Notes: generated from the letters alone by a model not told the origin. DNA of 64,000 nt from Candidatus Enterococcus willemsii (GCF_009933335.1 NZ_MAEL01000010.1:54548-118547), one strand, 5' to 3'. Positions 1-8,834 are shown, counted from the first letter of the stretch. Translations and numbers: made by a program.

Positions 1-552
1 ATTTTTCATTGTTTTTAATACTTCCCCGACCATTTCTGGATCAAGTGCGGATGTCGGTTCATCAAAGAGCATGACATCGGGATTCATTGACAATGCACGA
101 GCAATCGCAACACGTTGCTTTTGTCCACCTGATAATTGAGCAGGTTTCGCTGAAACGAAGCGATCCATGCCGACTTTTTTCAAGTTTTCAATCGCAATTT
201 GTTTTGCTTCTTCACGATTGCGTTTTAAGACGGTTAATTGTCCAGATAGGCAATTTTCTAGCACATTCATATTGTTAAATAGGTTAAATGATTGAAAAAC
301 CATTCCTAAATGTGTACGGTATTTTGGCAAGTTGTAGCCCTTTTCTAAGACATTTTCACCTTTGTATAAAATCGCACCACTGGTTGGTTTTTCTAATAAG
401 TTGATACAGCGAAGTAACGTTGATTTTCCTGAACCAGAAGAACCGATAATCGTTAGCACTTCACCTTTATTGACCGTCGCATTAATGTCTTTTAAGACTT
501 CATTCGAGCCAAAACTTTTTTTCAAATGACTAATTTCGATGATTGATGACAT
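1..552 (-). CDS. Amino-acid (probably lysine) ABC transporter ATPase, partial
   Basis: This is the ATP-binding subunit of a polar amino-acid importer, cut by the left edge of the window, so its C-terminus is missing. About 184 codons are visible. Reading leftward it shows Walker A (GSSGSGKS), the Q-loop (MVFQSFNLF), the ABC signature ([15 protein letters not shown]) and Walker B ([15 protein letters not shown]), the usual order for GlnQ/HisP-type ATPases. The ATG at 552 follows a strong AAGGAGG site. It lies 12 bases after the fused binding protein-permease gene and must be co-transcribed with it, so the lysine riboswitch upstream of that gene would control both. The transported amino acid is inferred from the riboswitch and not from the ATPase itself. 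Confidence 0.93.
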   Translation of the reverse strand, partial: MSSIIEISHLKKSFGSNEVLKDINATVNKGEVLTIIGSSGSGKSTLLRCINLLEKPTSGAILYKGENVLEKGYNLPKYRTHLGMVFQSFNLFNNMNVLENCLSGQLTVLKRNREEAKQIAIENLKKVGMDRFVSAKPAQLSGGQKQRVAIARALSMNPDVMLFDEPTSALDPEMVGEVLKTMKN

Positions 553-564
553 AGTTGTTCCTCC

Positions 565-2145
565 TTATTCTTGACCTTCTGATGTTTCATCTATTTGGAC
601 ATATGCCGTGGGACCATCGATTTTTTTCTCCATGAGACGTAATAGGCGAGTTGCTGTAATCGTCAAGACTAGATAAATGGCACCAATAATTGTAAATGTT
701 TGGAAGAATAATAGGTTCGTTCCAGCAGCAGCCGATCCTTGGAAGAATAGGTCACCAACACTGATGACACTCAACACGGCCGTATCTTTAATATTAATAA
801 CTGTCTCATTTCCGATAGCAGGTAAAATATTGCGTACAACTTGTGGCAAGACAACTTTAATCATGGTTTGACTATGTGTCATTCCAATCGCTTGAGCTGC
901 TTCAAATTGTCCTTTATCGACAGCAAAAATCCCACCACGAACAATTTCCGACATGTAAGCACCTGTATTAATCGAAACAATAATCAACGCAGCTACAGTT
1001 CGGTTTAAGTCGATTTGGAATGCTAAGGCTAATCCGTAGAAAATAACCATTGCTTGTACCATCATAGGAGTGCCACGGAAAACTTCAATATAGAGTGTTA
1101 ATAAACCGTTGACTACTTTTTGGAAGAAACGTGCAACTGGATTTTCTGACATTGGTAAGGTCCGGAAGACGCCAACGAGTAAACCGATTAATGTCCCGGC
1201 AATTGTTGAAAAGATAGCGATAAATAATGTAATGCCCGCACCACGCAAGAATAAATTACCGTATTGTTGAATAATTTGTTTGAATGTTTGGACTAAACCG
1301 ACATTCTCTTCATCAGAAGCAGAAGGTTGGTTTTCAACCGCTGTATCCATAATTTTGTTGCGTTCTTCTTGAGGAATACCTGCTAAAATCTCATTAATTT
1401 TGTTAAAAGCTGGATCGTTTTTACGTAATCCCACGGCAACTTGAACGTCTTCGGGATTCGTTTGGAAACCGTCAGCTTCAGAGAATTCAACCATGGTTAA
1501 ATTCTTGTTTACATTTGATGCAGTGACACCTTCTGGACGTTCGCTGACATACCCGTCAATTACGCCAGAGCTTAATGCGACGCGCATTGCTGAAAAGTTT
1601 TGTTGTGCTTGTTGTTTTTCGACCCCTGGAATTTGATCAATTACACTATAATGGAACGTGTTTAATTGTGCTGTGATTTTTGCCCCTTCAAAATCAGCAA
1701 GTGTTTTTGCATTGGCATAGGGACCATCTTTTTGGGTTACAATAACTAAGTGAGATTCGTAATAGGAATCGGTAAAATCAATTTCTTTACGACGTTCTTC
1801 TGTGGGAGACATCCCAGCGATGATGGCATCGATTTTACCTGATTGTAAAGCAGGAACTAACCCATCCCATTGAATCGCGACAACTTCTAATTCTTTGCCT
1901 AATCCGTCAGCGATACGTTTTGCCATTTCGACATCGTAACCACCAACATAAGTATTTTTCTCACCACTTTTTGGGACTGCACCGTTGGCATCAGTAGTTT
2001 GTGTCCAGTTAAAAGGTGCATAGGCTGCTTCCATCCCAACGCGGAAAGTATCTGAGTTAGCATTTTTTTCATCTGCCAAACTAGGCACGCTAACAAATAG
2101 GGAAATAATCATTACAAATAAAAGTGTGAATGATTTTTTTTTCAT
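565..2145 (-). CDS. Fused substrate-binding protein and permease of an amino-acid ABC importer (probably lysine)
   Basis: This 526-residue protein joins two ABC importer parts in one chain. Residues 1-24 are a signal peptide ending in SLA. About residues 30-270 form a family 3 solute-binding domain of the polar amino-acid type. About residues 295-510 form a permease domain with several membrane segments and the EAA loop (EAAQAIGMTHSQTM) that contacts the ATPase. Such fusions are known among Lactobacillales glutamine/lysine-type transporters, and no separate lipoprotein is needed because the binding domain is tethered by the permease. Similarity alone would suggest a glutamine transporter, but the upstream leader reads as a lysine riboswitch, which makes lysine (or a related basic amino acid) the better guess. 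Start chosen at the ATG preceded by AAAGAGG. Confidence 0.9.
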   Translation of the reverse strand: MKKKSFTLLFVMIISLFVSVPSLADEKNANSDTFRVGMEAAYAPFNWTQTTDANGAVPKSGEKNTYVGGYDVEMAKRIADGLGKELEVVAIQWDGLVPALQSGKIDAIIAGMSPTEERRKEIDFTDSYYESHLVIVTQKDGPYANAKTLADFEGAKITAQLNTFHYSVIDQIPGVEKQQAQQNFSAMRVALSSGVIDGYVSERPEGVTASNVNKNLTMVEFSEADGFQTNPEDVQVAVGLRKNDPAFNKINEILAGIPQEERNKIMDTAVENQPSASDEENVGLVQTFKQIIQQYGNLFLRGAGITLFIAIFSTIAGTLIGLLVGVFRTLPMSENPVARFFQKVVNGLLTLYIEVFRGTPMMVQAMVIFYGLALAFQIDLNRTVAALIIVSINTGAYMSEIVRGGIFAVDKGQFEAAQAIGMTHSQTMIKVVLPQVVRNILPAIGNETVINIKDTAVLSVISVGDLFFQGSAAAGTNLLFFQTFTIIGAIYLVLTITATRLLRLMEKKIDGPTAYVQIDETSEGQE

Positions 2146-2186
2146 TTTATAACCTCTTTCTTTCTACGAGAAAAACCAACAAAAAA

Positions 2187-2217
2187 CAGCCGTACTCCAT
2201 GATTGGAAAACGGCTGT
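2187..2217 (-). terminator. Riboswitch-controlled intrinsic terminator
   Basis: Read on the minus strand, an 8-base stem (ACAGCCGT pairing with ACGGCTGT) is followed by a run of Ts. It lies between the lysine aptamer and the ABC transporter gene, so it is the likely expression platform: lysine binding would favour this hairpin and stop transcription before 2145. Confidence 0.75.
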
Positions 2218-2430
2218 AGACATTCAATCGTTGTCAACAAACTTCTCACAAAACATAGCGCACCTTAGCTAGTTGCTAAGACAGTCCGCAAGTTATTCAC
2301 TTACGACCCAACAAATCTTTTAAGCAATGAAGATTTGTTTCGGCGATGTTCCCTAGTCCTGTTTCAACGTGTTGCTTCACTCCACAGTGTTAATGAACCT
2401 CGCGACCTCTACCGGTGAAGGTATCTCGTA
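2218..2430 (-). promoter_or_regulatory. Lysine riboswitch (L-box) leader
   Basis: The minus strand carries, in the right order, the conserved pieces of the lysine aptamer: GGTAGAGGTCGCGA near 2400-2416, then TTCATTAACA, the ATCGCCGAAACAAATC block near 2330-2346 with its GATTTGTTGG partner near 2310-2319, then CGTAAGTGAATAACTTGCGGACTGTC at 2282-2308, and a closing GCGCTATG segment near 2253-2260. These match the L-box consensus as I remember it from lysC and lysine transporter leaders. The aptamer spans roughly 2250-2425, and the following sequence leads into the terminator at 2187-2217. It explains most of the 346-base gap between the transporter and the next gene. Confidence rests on motif order and pairing seen by eye; no covariance search was run. 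Confidence 0.85.
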
Positions 2431-2491
2431 TTCAATTTAATCCTTCACGATTTTAGAAGAAAAGTTGTTGTTTGTCAACTAATTTACTAAA

Positions 2492-2788
2492 TCATGCAGT
2501 TTTGGCTTTTGGTTCACGTCCAAGAATTGCTTGGATGATGGTTAAACCTAACAAAATAGCTAAAACAAGATAAATTAAGCTTGAATATTGTGTCACACCA
2601 AAGCCCCATGTACGATAAATCACTAATGAAATAGCAAGAACGATTGCTGCAATGACATTAAAGAATGCAAATGCCCAAAGGTTGCCATTTTCTTTGCGAG
2701 ATAGGTAGAAGATAGAGAACCAAATGCTTAGTAAACCCCACGCAATACATACAAAAATAATACCCCAATAAATAATAGAAGCTAACAT
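2492..2788 (-). CDS. Small membrane protein of unknown function
   Basis: I do not recognise the family. The 98-residue product is almost entirely hydrophobic, with about three membrane segments (near residues 3-22, 32-52 and 62-86) separated by short charged loops (SRKENGN; YRTWGFG) and a basic tail (GREPKAKTA). The start is the ATG at 2788, because GAGGTG lies 11 bases upstream; a longer version starting at 2818 has no such site. It lies upstream of the lysine riboswitch on the same strand and may be its own transcription unit. Its role cannot be given from sequence. Confidence 0.7.
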   Translation of the reverse strand: MLASIIYWGIIFVCIAWGLLSIWFSIFYLSRKENGNLWAFAFFNVIAAIVLAISLVIYRTWGFGVTQYSSLIYLVLAILLGLTIIQAILGREPKAKTA

Positions 2789-2953
2789 TTTTATTTTCAC
2801 CTCACTTTGTTCAATCACTAACTATTTTACCACGTTTTTAAAAATGTGTCATGGAAAAATCGTAAATATTGCGATAATTTGTGAAAAAAATCTAAAATTA
2901 TTTTTCGTATCATAAAATACTTTTAGCACGTATAATAGAGTTGAGGTGATAAA

Positions 2954-3646
2954 ATGATGATTTGTTCACGAGAAGAAGCCTACCAAAAATTGCAAAAAGC
3001 GAAGGCCATTACTTTTTTAACGGGTGCCGGAATTTCTACTCCGTCGGGTGTGCCAGATTACCGCTCATTAAATGGCATTTATCAAGGGCAGCCTGAATAC
3101 CTATTAAGTGCAACGTGTATGCAAGAAGAACCTGAAAAGTTTTACGACTTTGTGCAGAAAATCTATCATCCACAAGCAAAGCCAAATGTGATTCATCAAA
3201 AGATGGCACAGTTGACGAAAAATGGACAGGCGAAAATTGTGACCCAAAATATTGACGGCCTACATGAAAAAGCAGGCAGTCATCATTGTACAAATTTTCA
3301 TGGAACATTATACGAGTGCACCTGTCGCAAATGTGGACAAAAAGTCCCTTGGCAAGAATATCTGACCCAATCGCAGCATAAAAACTGTGGCGGACAAGTG
3401 CGTCCAGATATTGTATTATATGAAGAGGGGTTTACGGAACAAGTCATCGAACAAGCAATCGCAGCTGTTGCTGAAGCGGATTTATTGGTTATTGTTGGCA
3501 CGACTTTTCAAGTTCATCCGTTCTGCGATTTGATTCATTACCGTAACCCAAAGGCGGAGATTTTAGTGGTCAATCAGACTGATATTTCTTTACCTTGTTC
3601 ATATGAGTTATTACAAGAAAATGCAACATATTTATTTGAAATGTAG
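2954..3646 (+). CDS. Sir2-family NAD-dependent protein deacylase (sirtuin)
   Basis: Sirtuins remove acyl groups from lysine side chains using NAD+, releasing nicotinamide and O-acyl-ADP-ribose. The 230-residue protein has the NAD-binding GAGIS motif (residues 24-28), QNID (98-101), the catalytic histidine in NFHGT (H116) and the VGTT segment near the C-terminus. The zinc ribbon is unusual: C124-x2-C127 is normal, but the second pair reads H142-x2-C145 in place of C-x2-C. Two adjacent ATGs (2954 and 2957) follow TTGAGGTG; the first is used here. A -10-like TATAAT lies at 2931-2936. It is the first gene of a close operon (11-base gap to the next gene) ending in the niacin regulator NiaR, so NAD metabolism is a shared theme. 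Whether it deacetylates or acts on another acyl group cannot be told. Confidence 0.9.
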   Translation: MMICSREEAYQKLQKAKAITFLTGAGISTPSGVPDYRSLNGIYQGQPEYLLSATCMQEEPEKFYDFVQKIYHPQAKPNVIHQKMAQLTKNGQAKIVTQNIDGLHEKAGSHHCTNFHGTLYECTCRKCGQKVPWQEYLTQSQHKNCGGQVRPDIVLYEEGFTEQVIEQAIAAVAEADLLVIVGTTFQVHPFCDLIHYRNPKAEILVVNQTDISLPCSYELLQENATYLFEM

Positions 3647-3657
3647 GAGGAGTCTAA

Positions 3658-4494
3658 ATGACGCGTAGTGAAAAAGAAAAGATGATTGCTGGTGAATTAT
3701 ATTTTTCTGCGGATCCTGAACTGGTAGCGGACCGCAAATATGCACGAGAACAAATGCGACTAATTAATGAAACAGAAGATAAAGTTATTCGTGGTCAATT
3801 GCTGAAAGAAACGTTTGGTCACGTTGAAAATCATGCGTATGTAGAACCAAATCTGCGCTTTGATTATGGATATAATATTTCAGTGGGAAAAAACTTTTAC
3901 GCAAATTACGATTGTGTGTTACTTGATGTTTGCCCGATTACATTTGGTGATAATTGCATGTTGGCACCGAATGTTCAAATTTATACCGCTTCTCATCCAT
4001 TACATCCTGTCAAACGCAACAGTGGATTAGAGGATGGTTCACCAGTAACAATTGGTGATAATGTGTGGTTAGGCGGGAGTTCAGTGATCATTCCTGGAGT
4101 CACATTAGGCAATAATGTTGTGGTTGGCGCAGGTAGTGTGGTGACCAAGTCATTTCCAGACAATGTGGTTATTGCTGGAAATCCCGCGCGTATTGTGAAA
4201 GAGATTGAATTAGAGCCAAAAGAAAATACATTAGAAGCACAACGTGAAAAAGTAGATGCTTTAGATAAAAAAATTGCGAAGTTATTAGAAGAACGGATGG
4301 ACGTGGTCGCCGAAATTGCACGTATCAAAAAAGCAACCAATACGACTGTCCTAGATACCAATCGTGAAGAAGTCGTATTAGCTAATATTCGTCAAATAGT
4401 TCAAAATGAACAATATGCAGATACGATTGTCGAAACATTTAAAGACGTGATGAAACATTCTCGTGCGTATCAAAATCGTCAACTGGAGGAATAA
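3658..4494 (+). CDS. Sugar O-acetyltransferase fused to a chorismate mutase (AroQ) domain
   Basis: The 278-residue product has two parts. Residues 1 to about 185 are a maltose/galactoside O-acetyltransferase: the typical N-terminal cap ([12 protein letters not shown]), then left-handed beta-helix hexapeptide repeats with the catalytic-type segment ASHPLHP and [16 protein letters not shown]. Residues about 190-278 are a type II chorismate mutase domain, all helical, with the [22 protein letters not shown] core, whose arginine and lysine normally bind chorismate. The acetyltransferase uses acetyl-CoA on a sugar; the mutase would make prephenate. The reading frame is continuous, AGGAGG precedes the ATG, and the stop lies one base before the next gene, so the fusion is not an obvious frame error. 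The mutase-like domain might instead act as a sensor or dimerisation unit. Confidence 0.85.
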   Translation: MTRSEKEKMIAGELYFSADPELVADRKYAREQMRLINETEDKVIRGQLLKETFGHVENHAYVEPNLRFDYGYNISVGKNFYANYDCVLLDVCPITFGDNCMLAPNVQIYTASHPLHPVKRNSGLEDGSPVTIGDNVWLGGSSVIIPGVTLGNNVVVGAGSVVTKSFPDNVVIAGNPARIVKEIELEPKENTLEAQREKVDALDKKIAKLLEERMDVVAEIARIKKATNTTVLDTNREEVVLANIRQIVQNEQYADTIVETFKDVMKHSRAYQNRQLEE

Positions 4495-4495
4495 C

Positions 4496-5011
4496 ATGGA
4501 TGGAAATGTACGTCGTCAGAAAATTATCGAACAACTAGCCCAAACAACCAAACCAATTAGTGCCAGTCGTTTTGCCAAAGAATTCGGTGTCAGTCGCCAA
4601 ATTATTGTTGGTGATATTGCGCTATTACGCGCAGCGGGTGAAGAAATTATAGCGACGGCACGTGGATATAAGCACGAATTTCCTGAGAACCAAAAAACCA
4701 GTAAAATTGCTGTCCAACATACCGAAGAACAAACGCGAGAAGAATTAGAAATTATCACTTCCCTTGGAGGTGAAGTGGTTGATGTTATTGTAGAGCATGA
4801 AATTTATGGTGAATTAGTCGGTGGTTTGCATATTAAAAATCAACAAGATGTGGATGAATTTATGAAAAATTATGAACGCTCAACGGCTGGTTTGTTGTCG
4901 CAATTAACGAATGGTATTCATTTACACACTATTCGATATGAGGAAGAGGACGTATTGGAACAGATAAAATCAGCCCTTACAAGTCAAGGGATACTCTATA
5001 AAGATCGTTAA
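4496..5011 (+). CDS. niaR: NiaR-type niacin-responsive transcriptional repressor
   Basis: The 171-residue protein has an N-terminal winged helix (residues about 5-55, with SASRFAKEFGVSRQIIVGDI) followed by a 3H domain. The conserved histidines that name the domain are visible in VEHEIYGEL, GGLHIKN and NGIHLHT; in the known family they bind a metal and take part in nicotinate sensing. NiaR proteins repress niacin uptake and NAD synthesis genes when nicotinic acid is plentiful. The start is the ATG at 4496, directly after GGAGGA and one base after the previous stop; a longer frame from 4463 would overlap the acetyltransferase. Transcription ends at the hairpin just downstream. No niacin transporter or NAD synthesis gene is in the window, so its targets lie elsewhere or include its own operon. 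Confidence 0.88.
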   Translation: MDGNVRRQKIIEQLAQTTKPISASRFAKEFGVSRQIIVGDIALLRAAGEEIIATARGYKHEFPENQKTSKIAVQHTEEQTREELEIITSLGGEVVDVIVEHEIYGELVGGLHIKNQQDVDEFMKNYERSTAGLLSQLTNGIHLHTIRYEEEDVLEQIKSALTSQGILYKDR

Positions 5012-5017
5012 ATAGAA

Positions 5018-5047
5018 GCAGAAACGGTTTTTCGTTTCTGCTTTTTT
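5018..5047 (+). terminator. Intrinsic terminator after niaR
   Basis: A 9-base stem (GCAGAAACG with CGTTTCTGC) is followed by six Ts, closing the sirtuin-acetyltransferase-niaR operon. Confidence 0.85.
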
Positions 5048-5148
5048 GATAAGGGGAAATATATTTGTAAAACATACTGTTAAATATGTTCATATTTATG
5101 GTAAAATTTTTTTATAAAATGAACAAAATGTTGGGAGTAGGTGCAAAA

Positions 5149-6438
5149 ATGTTCTTGCGCAAAAAAGAGGAGAAAGAAAAGTTAGCCCTTAATAAAATAG
5201 ATGTGACGATGGAAGTAGGGCAGTATTCTAATGTATCAAAACAGTTACATATGTTGGAGATGTCGGAAAAAGATTTGAAACTATTGAAAGCGTTCCAAAT
5301 TCATGTAAGTGACAATATTGAGGCTATCGTCGATTATTTTTACCAATCTATTGGGATGGAATCTAGTTTGATGAAAATTATTGACGATCACAGTTCAGTT
5401 GCCCGATTAAAAAAGACATTAACAAAACATATTGAAGAAATGTTTAGCGGGCAAATTGATAAGCAATACTTTTTAGCACGTCAACGAATTGCGCAAGTTC
5501 ATGTGCGGATTGGTTTGCCAACCAAATATTATATTGGTGCCTTTCAGAGTTTATTTCTAAAAATGCTTGAGATTGTTGAAAAAGAAGTCGCGCATCCTCA
5601 AGATCAATTCGATACACTACGCGCGATTTCAAAAATTCTAAATTTTGAACAACAAATAGTGTTAGAAGAATTCGAGAAAGTGATTGACCAAGCAAATACT
5701 AAAAATGAACAGCAAAAACAATATGTTAGCCAACAAATTGTCGAAGCGACAGAAACCTTAGTCTCAGTGTCAGACCAGACAACTGCTGCTGTTAATCAAT
5801 TGCATAATCAATCAGCTGAAGTTGTGACGTATGCAGAAGAAGCGCTGCAAATCTCTGACAAGGCTAAGGATCGAGCCAATGATGGGAATGTTCAAATTAA
5901 AGAATCGTTGCAGCAAATGGAACAGATAATTCAGTCCGTCAATGATATTTCCCAAGACGTTAGCAAATTGGCAAGCATTTCGAAAGAGATGGAATCGATT
6001 ATCGCTATGGTGACGAGTATTGCGAACCAAACGAATCTCTTGTCACTCAATGCTGCGATTGAAGCAGCGCGAGCCGGTGAAGTGGGGAAAGGATTTAGTG
6101 TGGTAGCCGGAGAAGTACAAAATCTATCTGAACAAACCAAGCAGTCAACGAAGAATATTACTGGTCTCCTAAAAAATTCAAATACACAAACAGAAAAAGT
6201 GCTACAATCTATGAAACGCATTCAACAAGCAGTGGCTGCTGGTGAACAAAGTCTTTCGACTACAGCTAATCGATTTGTTCAAATTTTGGAGGCAATGGAG
6301 CAACAACAGCAAAAAAATAGTTTAGTGGGCGAAGAAGTGCATATTATAGGTCAAACAATCAATCAACTTGGAATGACTTTTGAAGCTGTCACAACATCTG
6401 TCGATTCCTTGGCACTGGCTGCTAAAGAACTTGTTTGA
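5149..6438 (+). CDS. HemAT-like globin-coupled methyl-accepting sensor
   Basis: The 429-residue soluble protein has an N-terminal protoglobin sensor domain (residues about 25-185) and a C-terminal chemoreceptor signalling domain (about 190-429). The heme-ligating histidine is most likely H118 in the segment [11 protein letters not shown], the hallmark of HemAT. The signalling domain includes the conserved hairpin tip ([19 protein letters not shown], then [11 protein letters not shown]). There is no membrane segment. In Bacillus, HemAT senses oxygen and signals to CheA via CheW. The start at 5149 is preferred because GGGAG lies at 5133-5137; an upstream in-frame ATG at 5086 lacks a good site. 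The gene stands alone and no che or flagellar gene is in the window, so its partner is unknown. Confidence 0.88.
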   Translation: MFLRKKEEKEKLALNKIDVTMEVGQYSNVSKQLHMLEMSEKDLKLLKAFQIHVSDNIEAIVDYFYQSIGMESSLMKIIDDHSSVARLKKTLTKHIEEMFSGQIDKQYFLARQRIAQVHVRIGLPTKYYIGAFQSLFLKMLEIVEKEVAHPQDQFDTLRAISKILNFEQQIVLEEFEKVIDQANTKNEQQKQYVSQQIVEATETLVSVSDQTTAAVNQLHNQSAEVVTYAEEALQISDKAKDRANDGNVQIKESLQQMEQIIQSVNDISQDVSKLASISKEMESIIAMVTSIANQTNLLSLNAAIEAARAGEVGKGFSVVAGEVQNLSEQTKQSTKNITGLLKNSNTQTEKVLQSMKRIQQAVAAGEQSLSTTANRFVQILEAMEQQQQKNSLVGEEVHIIGQTINQLGMTFEAVTTSVDSLALAAKELV

Positions 6439-6457
6439 AAAAAATAAGAAAATAGGA

Positions 6458-6486
6458 TTGACATTTTTTCTTACATCATGTAAATT
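6458..6486 (+). promoter_or_regulatory. metNIQ promoter: Probable promoter of the met T-box/metNIQ operon
   Basis: A perfect -35 box TTGACA (6458-6463), a 17-base spacer and TAAATT (6481-6486) precede the first T-box by about 50 bases. This is the best promoter candidate for the whole metNIQ leader. Confidence 0.65.
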
Positions 6487-6534
6487 AATCACAACAAGCA
6501 AATATATAATTCTGTTGATGAGGAAAGTAAACTT

Positions 6535-6774
6535 GGATGCTTTTAAGAGAGACTCTGGTTGGTGAGAAGAGTTAAGTTCAGATAAGTTGAAAATGGCCTT
6601 GGAGGAAAGCCTGTCGATATGTAGGCAAGCTCGGAATGTTCTACCGTTAAAAGGAACGCCAATCTTTCTATTTAGAAGAAACGTTGGGCAGAGGGAAGGA
6701 AACTTCCGAACAAAGGTGGTAACACGATATAGTCGTCCTTTTACTAGATAAGTCTAGTAAAAGGACTTTTTTTT
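6535..6774 (+). promoter_or_regulatory. T-box riboswitch 1, methionine-specific
   Basis: This leader has the T-box plan: a 5' stem I starting with CTTTTAAGAGAG (6540), a candidate specifier triplet ATG at 6593-6595 in the context GAAAATGGCC, the T-box core AAGGTGGTAACACG (6713-6726), and a strong terminator (GTCCTTTTACTAGA pairing with TCTAGTAAAAGGAC, then eight Ts, 6735-6774). Uncharged tRNA-Met would pair with the specifier and the T-box bulge, favouring an antiterminator. The methionine reading fits the metNIQ genes downstream. Its terminator is followed by a second complete T-box, not by a gene. Confidence 0.85.
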
Positions 6775-6810
6775 ATAATTCATACAATGAAGTGGTAAGT
6801 AATTAAGCAG

Positions 6811-7052
6811 AACCTTTTAAGAGAGCTTCGGTAGCTGAGAAGAAGCAAGGGAACACTTTTTGAAAATGGCCATGGAGTATTTATTTTCAAGCAGTCATGT
6901 AAGAGAATAACGAGTTGCAATCGATACCTTGCTCGAGTATAGTTATACTCACAGAGGAGCTGAAAAATCAGCTTAAACTGAGGTGGTATCACGCAAAAAG
7001 GCGTCCTCAAGAAAATAAACAGTCATGTTGTTTTCTTGAGGATGCCTTTTTT
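6811..7052 (+). promoter_or_regulatory. T-box riboswitch 2, methionine-specific
   Basis: A second complete T-box follows the first by about 36 bases. It shares the opening CTTTTAAGAGAG (6814-6825) and the specifier context GAAAATGGCC (ATG at 6866-6868), has the T-box core AGGTGGTATCACG (6981-6993), and ends in a long terminator (GGCGTCCTCAAGAAAA pairing with TTTTCTTGAGGATGCC, then Ts, about 7000-7052). The shared stem I start and specifier suggest that the two leaders arose by duplication. The metN start codon lies 41 bases beyond the terminator. Confidence 0.87.
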
Positions 7053-7093
7053 GATAAGGTGATGCTTCAAGGGAGAATTAGGAGGATAAAAAG

Positions 7094-8152
7094 ATGATTG
7101 AATTAAAAGATATTTCTGTCACATTTAAACAAGGAAATCGCGAAATTCATGCAGTAAAAAATGTAAATTTATCAGTCGACAAAGGAGATGTCTATGGCAT
7201 CGTTGGTTATTCAGGAGCAGGTAAAAGTACGCTCGTGCGGGTTATTAACTTACTACAACGCCCAACAGAAGGTTCTGTGGAAATTAACAATGTCGAATAT
7301 ACTGGATTAAAACCGAAGCAATTACGTGCGAAACGTAAATCTATTGGAATGATCTTCCAACACTTTAATTTAATGAAAAACCGTTCCATTTTTCAAAACG
7401 TAGAATTCTCATTGAAATATCAAGGGAAATCAAAACAGGAACGTCGCGAAAAAGTAACGGAATTACTAGAGCTAGTTGGTTTGTCCGATAAAATTGATTC
7501 GTATCCAAACCAACTCTCTGGTGGACAAAAACAACGAGTAGCCATTGCACGTGCCCTAGCAAATGATCCGGAAATCTTACTTTGCGATGAAGCAACAAGT
7601 GCCTTAGACCCTAAAACAACCTTACAGATTCTAGCTTTATTGCGTGAATTAAATAAAAAATTAGGCTTAACAATTGTCCTAATTACACATGAAATGCAAG
7701 TAGTCAAAGAAATTTGTAATAAAGTAGCAGTCATGGAAAATGGCGAAGTCATCGAACAAGGTGACAGTGTTCAAATCTTTAGTAAACCAGAAAAACCATT
7801 AACAAAAGATTTTATTCGTACTGCAACGCATATTGACCAAGCCTTAGAAACAATCTTAGGTAGCGAGAGTTTTTCTCATTTGGAAGAAGATGAGTGGTTG
7901 GTGGAATTGTCTTATGTCGGAGATTCAACTAGTGAACCGCTAATTGCGCAGTTGTATCGCGAATTTCAATTAACAACTAATATCCTTTATGGAAATGTTG
8001 AAATTATTCAAGATGTCCCATTAGGGAGTTTAGTTGTTACCTTAGCTGGAAACTTAGAACAACGCTACAAAGCGTTCGATTATTTAATCGCTCAAGGTGT
8101 GTATGTCAATATCTTGAAAAAAGCAGAAGACACACAAGTAGGAGGACGATAA
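7094..8152 (+). CDS. metN: Methionine ABC importer ATPase MetN
   Basis: MetN powers high-affinity uptake of methionine. The 352-residue protein has Walker A (GYSGAGKST), the Q-loop (MIFQHFNLM), the signature [15 protein letters not shown] and Walker B ([14 protein letters not shown]). Residues from about 265 to the end form the extra NIL domain, an ACT-like regulatory domain that in MetN binds methionine and slows transport. An AGGAGG site precedes the ATG. metI follows after one base and metQ after a further short gap, the standard metNIQ order, and the two upstream methionine T-boxes agree with the substrate. Confidence 0.96.
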   Translation: MIELKDISVTFKQGNREIHAVKNVNLSVDKGDVYGIVGYSGAGKSTLVRVINLLQRPTEGSVEINNVEYTGLKPKQLRAKRKSIGMIFQHFNLMKNRSIFQNVEFSLKYQGKSKQERREKVTELLELVGLSDKIDSYPNQLSGGQKQRVAIARALANDPEILLCDEATSALDPKTTLQILALLRELNKKLGLTIVLITHEMQVVKEICNKVAVMENGEVIEQGDSVQIFSKPEKPLTKDFIRTATHIDQALETILGSESFSHLEEDEWLVELSYVGDSTSEPLIAQLYREFQLTTNILYGNVEIIQDVPLGSLVVTLAGNLEQRYKAFDYLIAQGVYVNILKKAEDTQVGGR

Positions 8153-8153
8153 G

Positions 8154-8834
8154 ATGCAAGAACTATTAGAAAAATATTTACCCAATGTAGTAGAAACTCC
8201 GGATGAATTTATCCAAGCAACGATTGAAACACTTTATATGTCTTTTGCTACTTCAATCATTGCCGGTATTCTAGGTGTATTCTTTGGTATCGTCTTAGTC
8301 GTGACACGAGAAGGTGGCTTGTTAGAGAATCGTTTCATTTTTAGCGTATTAGATAAAATTGTTAATATTGTTCGCTCGATACCATTCATTATTTTACTTT
8401 CTTTATTAGTAGGTGTAACGCGTCTACTTGTCGGAACGTCAATTGGTGCAACAGCAGCTTTAGTACCATTGATTGTAGGTGTGGTGCCTTTCTTTGCCCG
8501 ACAAATCGAGATTGCATTGTTAGAAGTGGATCCAGGAGTGATTGAAGCAGCCGAAGCCATGGGTTCTAGCCCAATTGGAATTATCTTCCGTGTGTACTTA
8601 TTGGAAGGATTACCAGGAATTGTTCGTGTATCAGCATTGACAATTATTAATATTATCGGATTGACAGCAATGGCTGGAGCCGTTGGAGCCGGTGGTCTAG
8701 GAAGTTTGGCAGTTACTCGAGGCTATAATCGCTTCCAAACAGATGTTACTTGGGTGGCAATGTTAATTATTTTGGTTCTTGTGTTTATCAGTCAAGCAAT
8801 CAGTAATTTAATTATTAAAAAAATCAATCACTAA
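8154..8834 (+). CDS. metI: Methionine ABC importer permease MetI
   Basis: The 226-residue protein has about five membrane segments and the EAA loop (EAAEAMGSSPIGIIF, near residues 130-145) that docks on MetN. Size and order match MetI of other Firmicutes. It starts one base after metN behind AGGAGG, so translation is probably coupled. Confidence 0.95.
   Translation: MQELLEKYLPNVVETPDEFIQATIETLYMSFATSIIAGILGVFFGIVLVVTREGGLLENRFIFSVLDKIVNIVRSIPFIILLSLLVGVTRLLVGTSIGATAALVPLIVGVVPFFARQIEIALLEVDPGVIEAAEAMGSSPIGIIFRVYLLEGLPGIVRVSALTIINIIGLTAMAGAVGAGGLGSLAVTRGYNRFQTDVTWVAMLIILVLVFISQAISNLIIKKINH

Noticed and set aside
2187..2430. A T-box instead of a lysine riboswitch upstream of the fused importer
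   Set aside because: There is no AGGGTGGNACCGCG-type T-box core on the minus strand, while the ordered L-box blocks are present.
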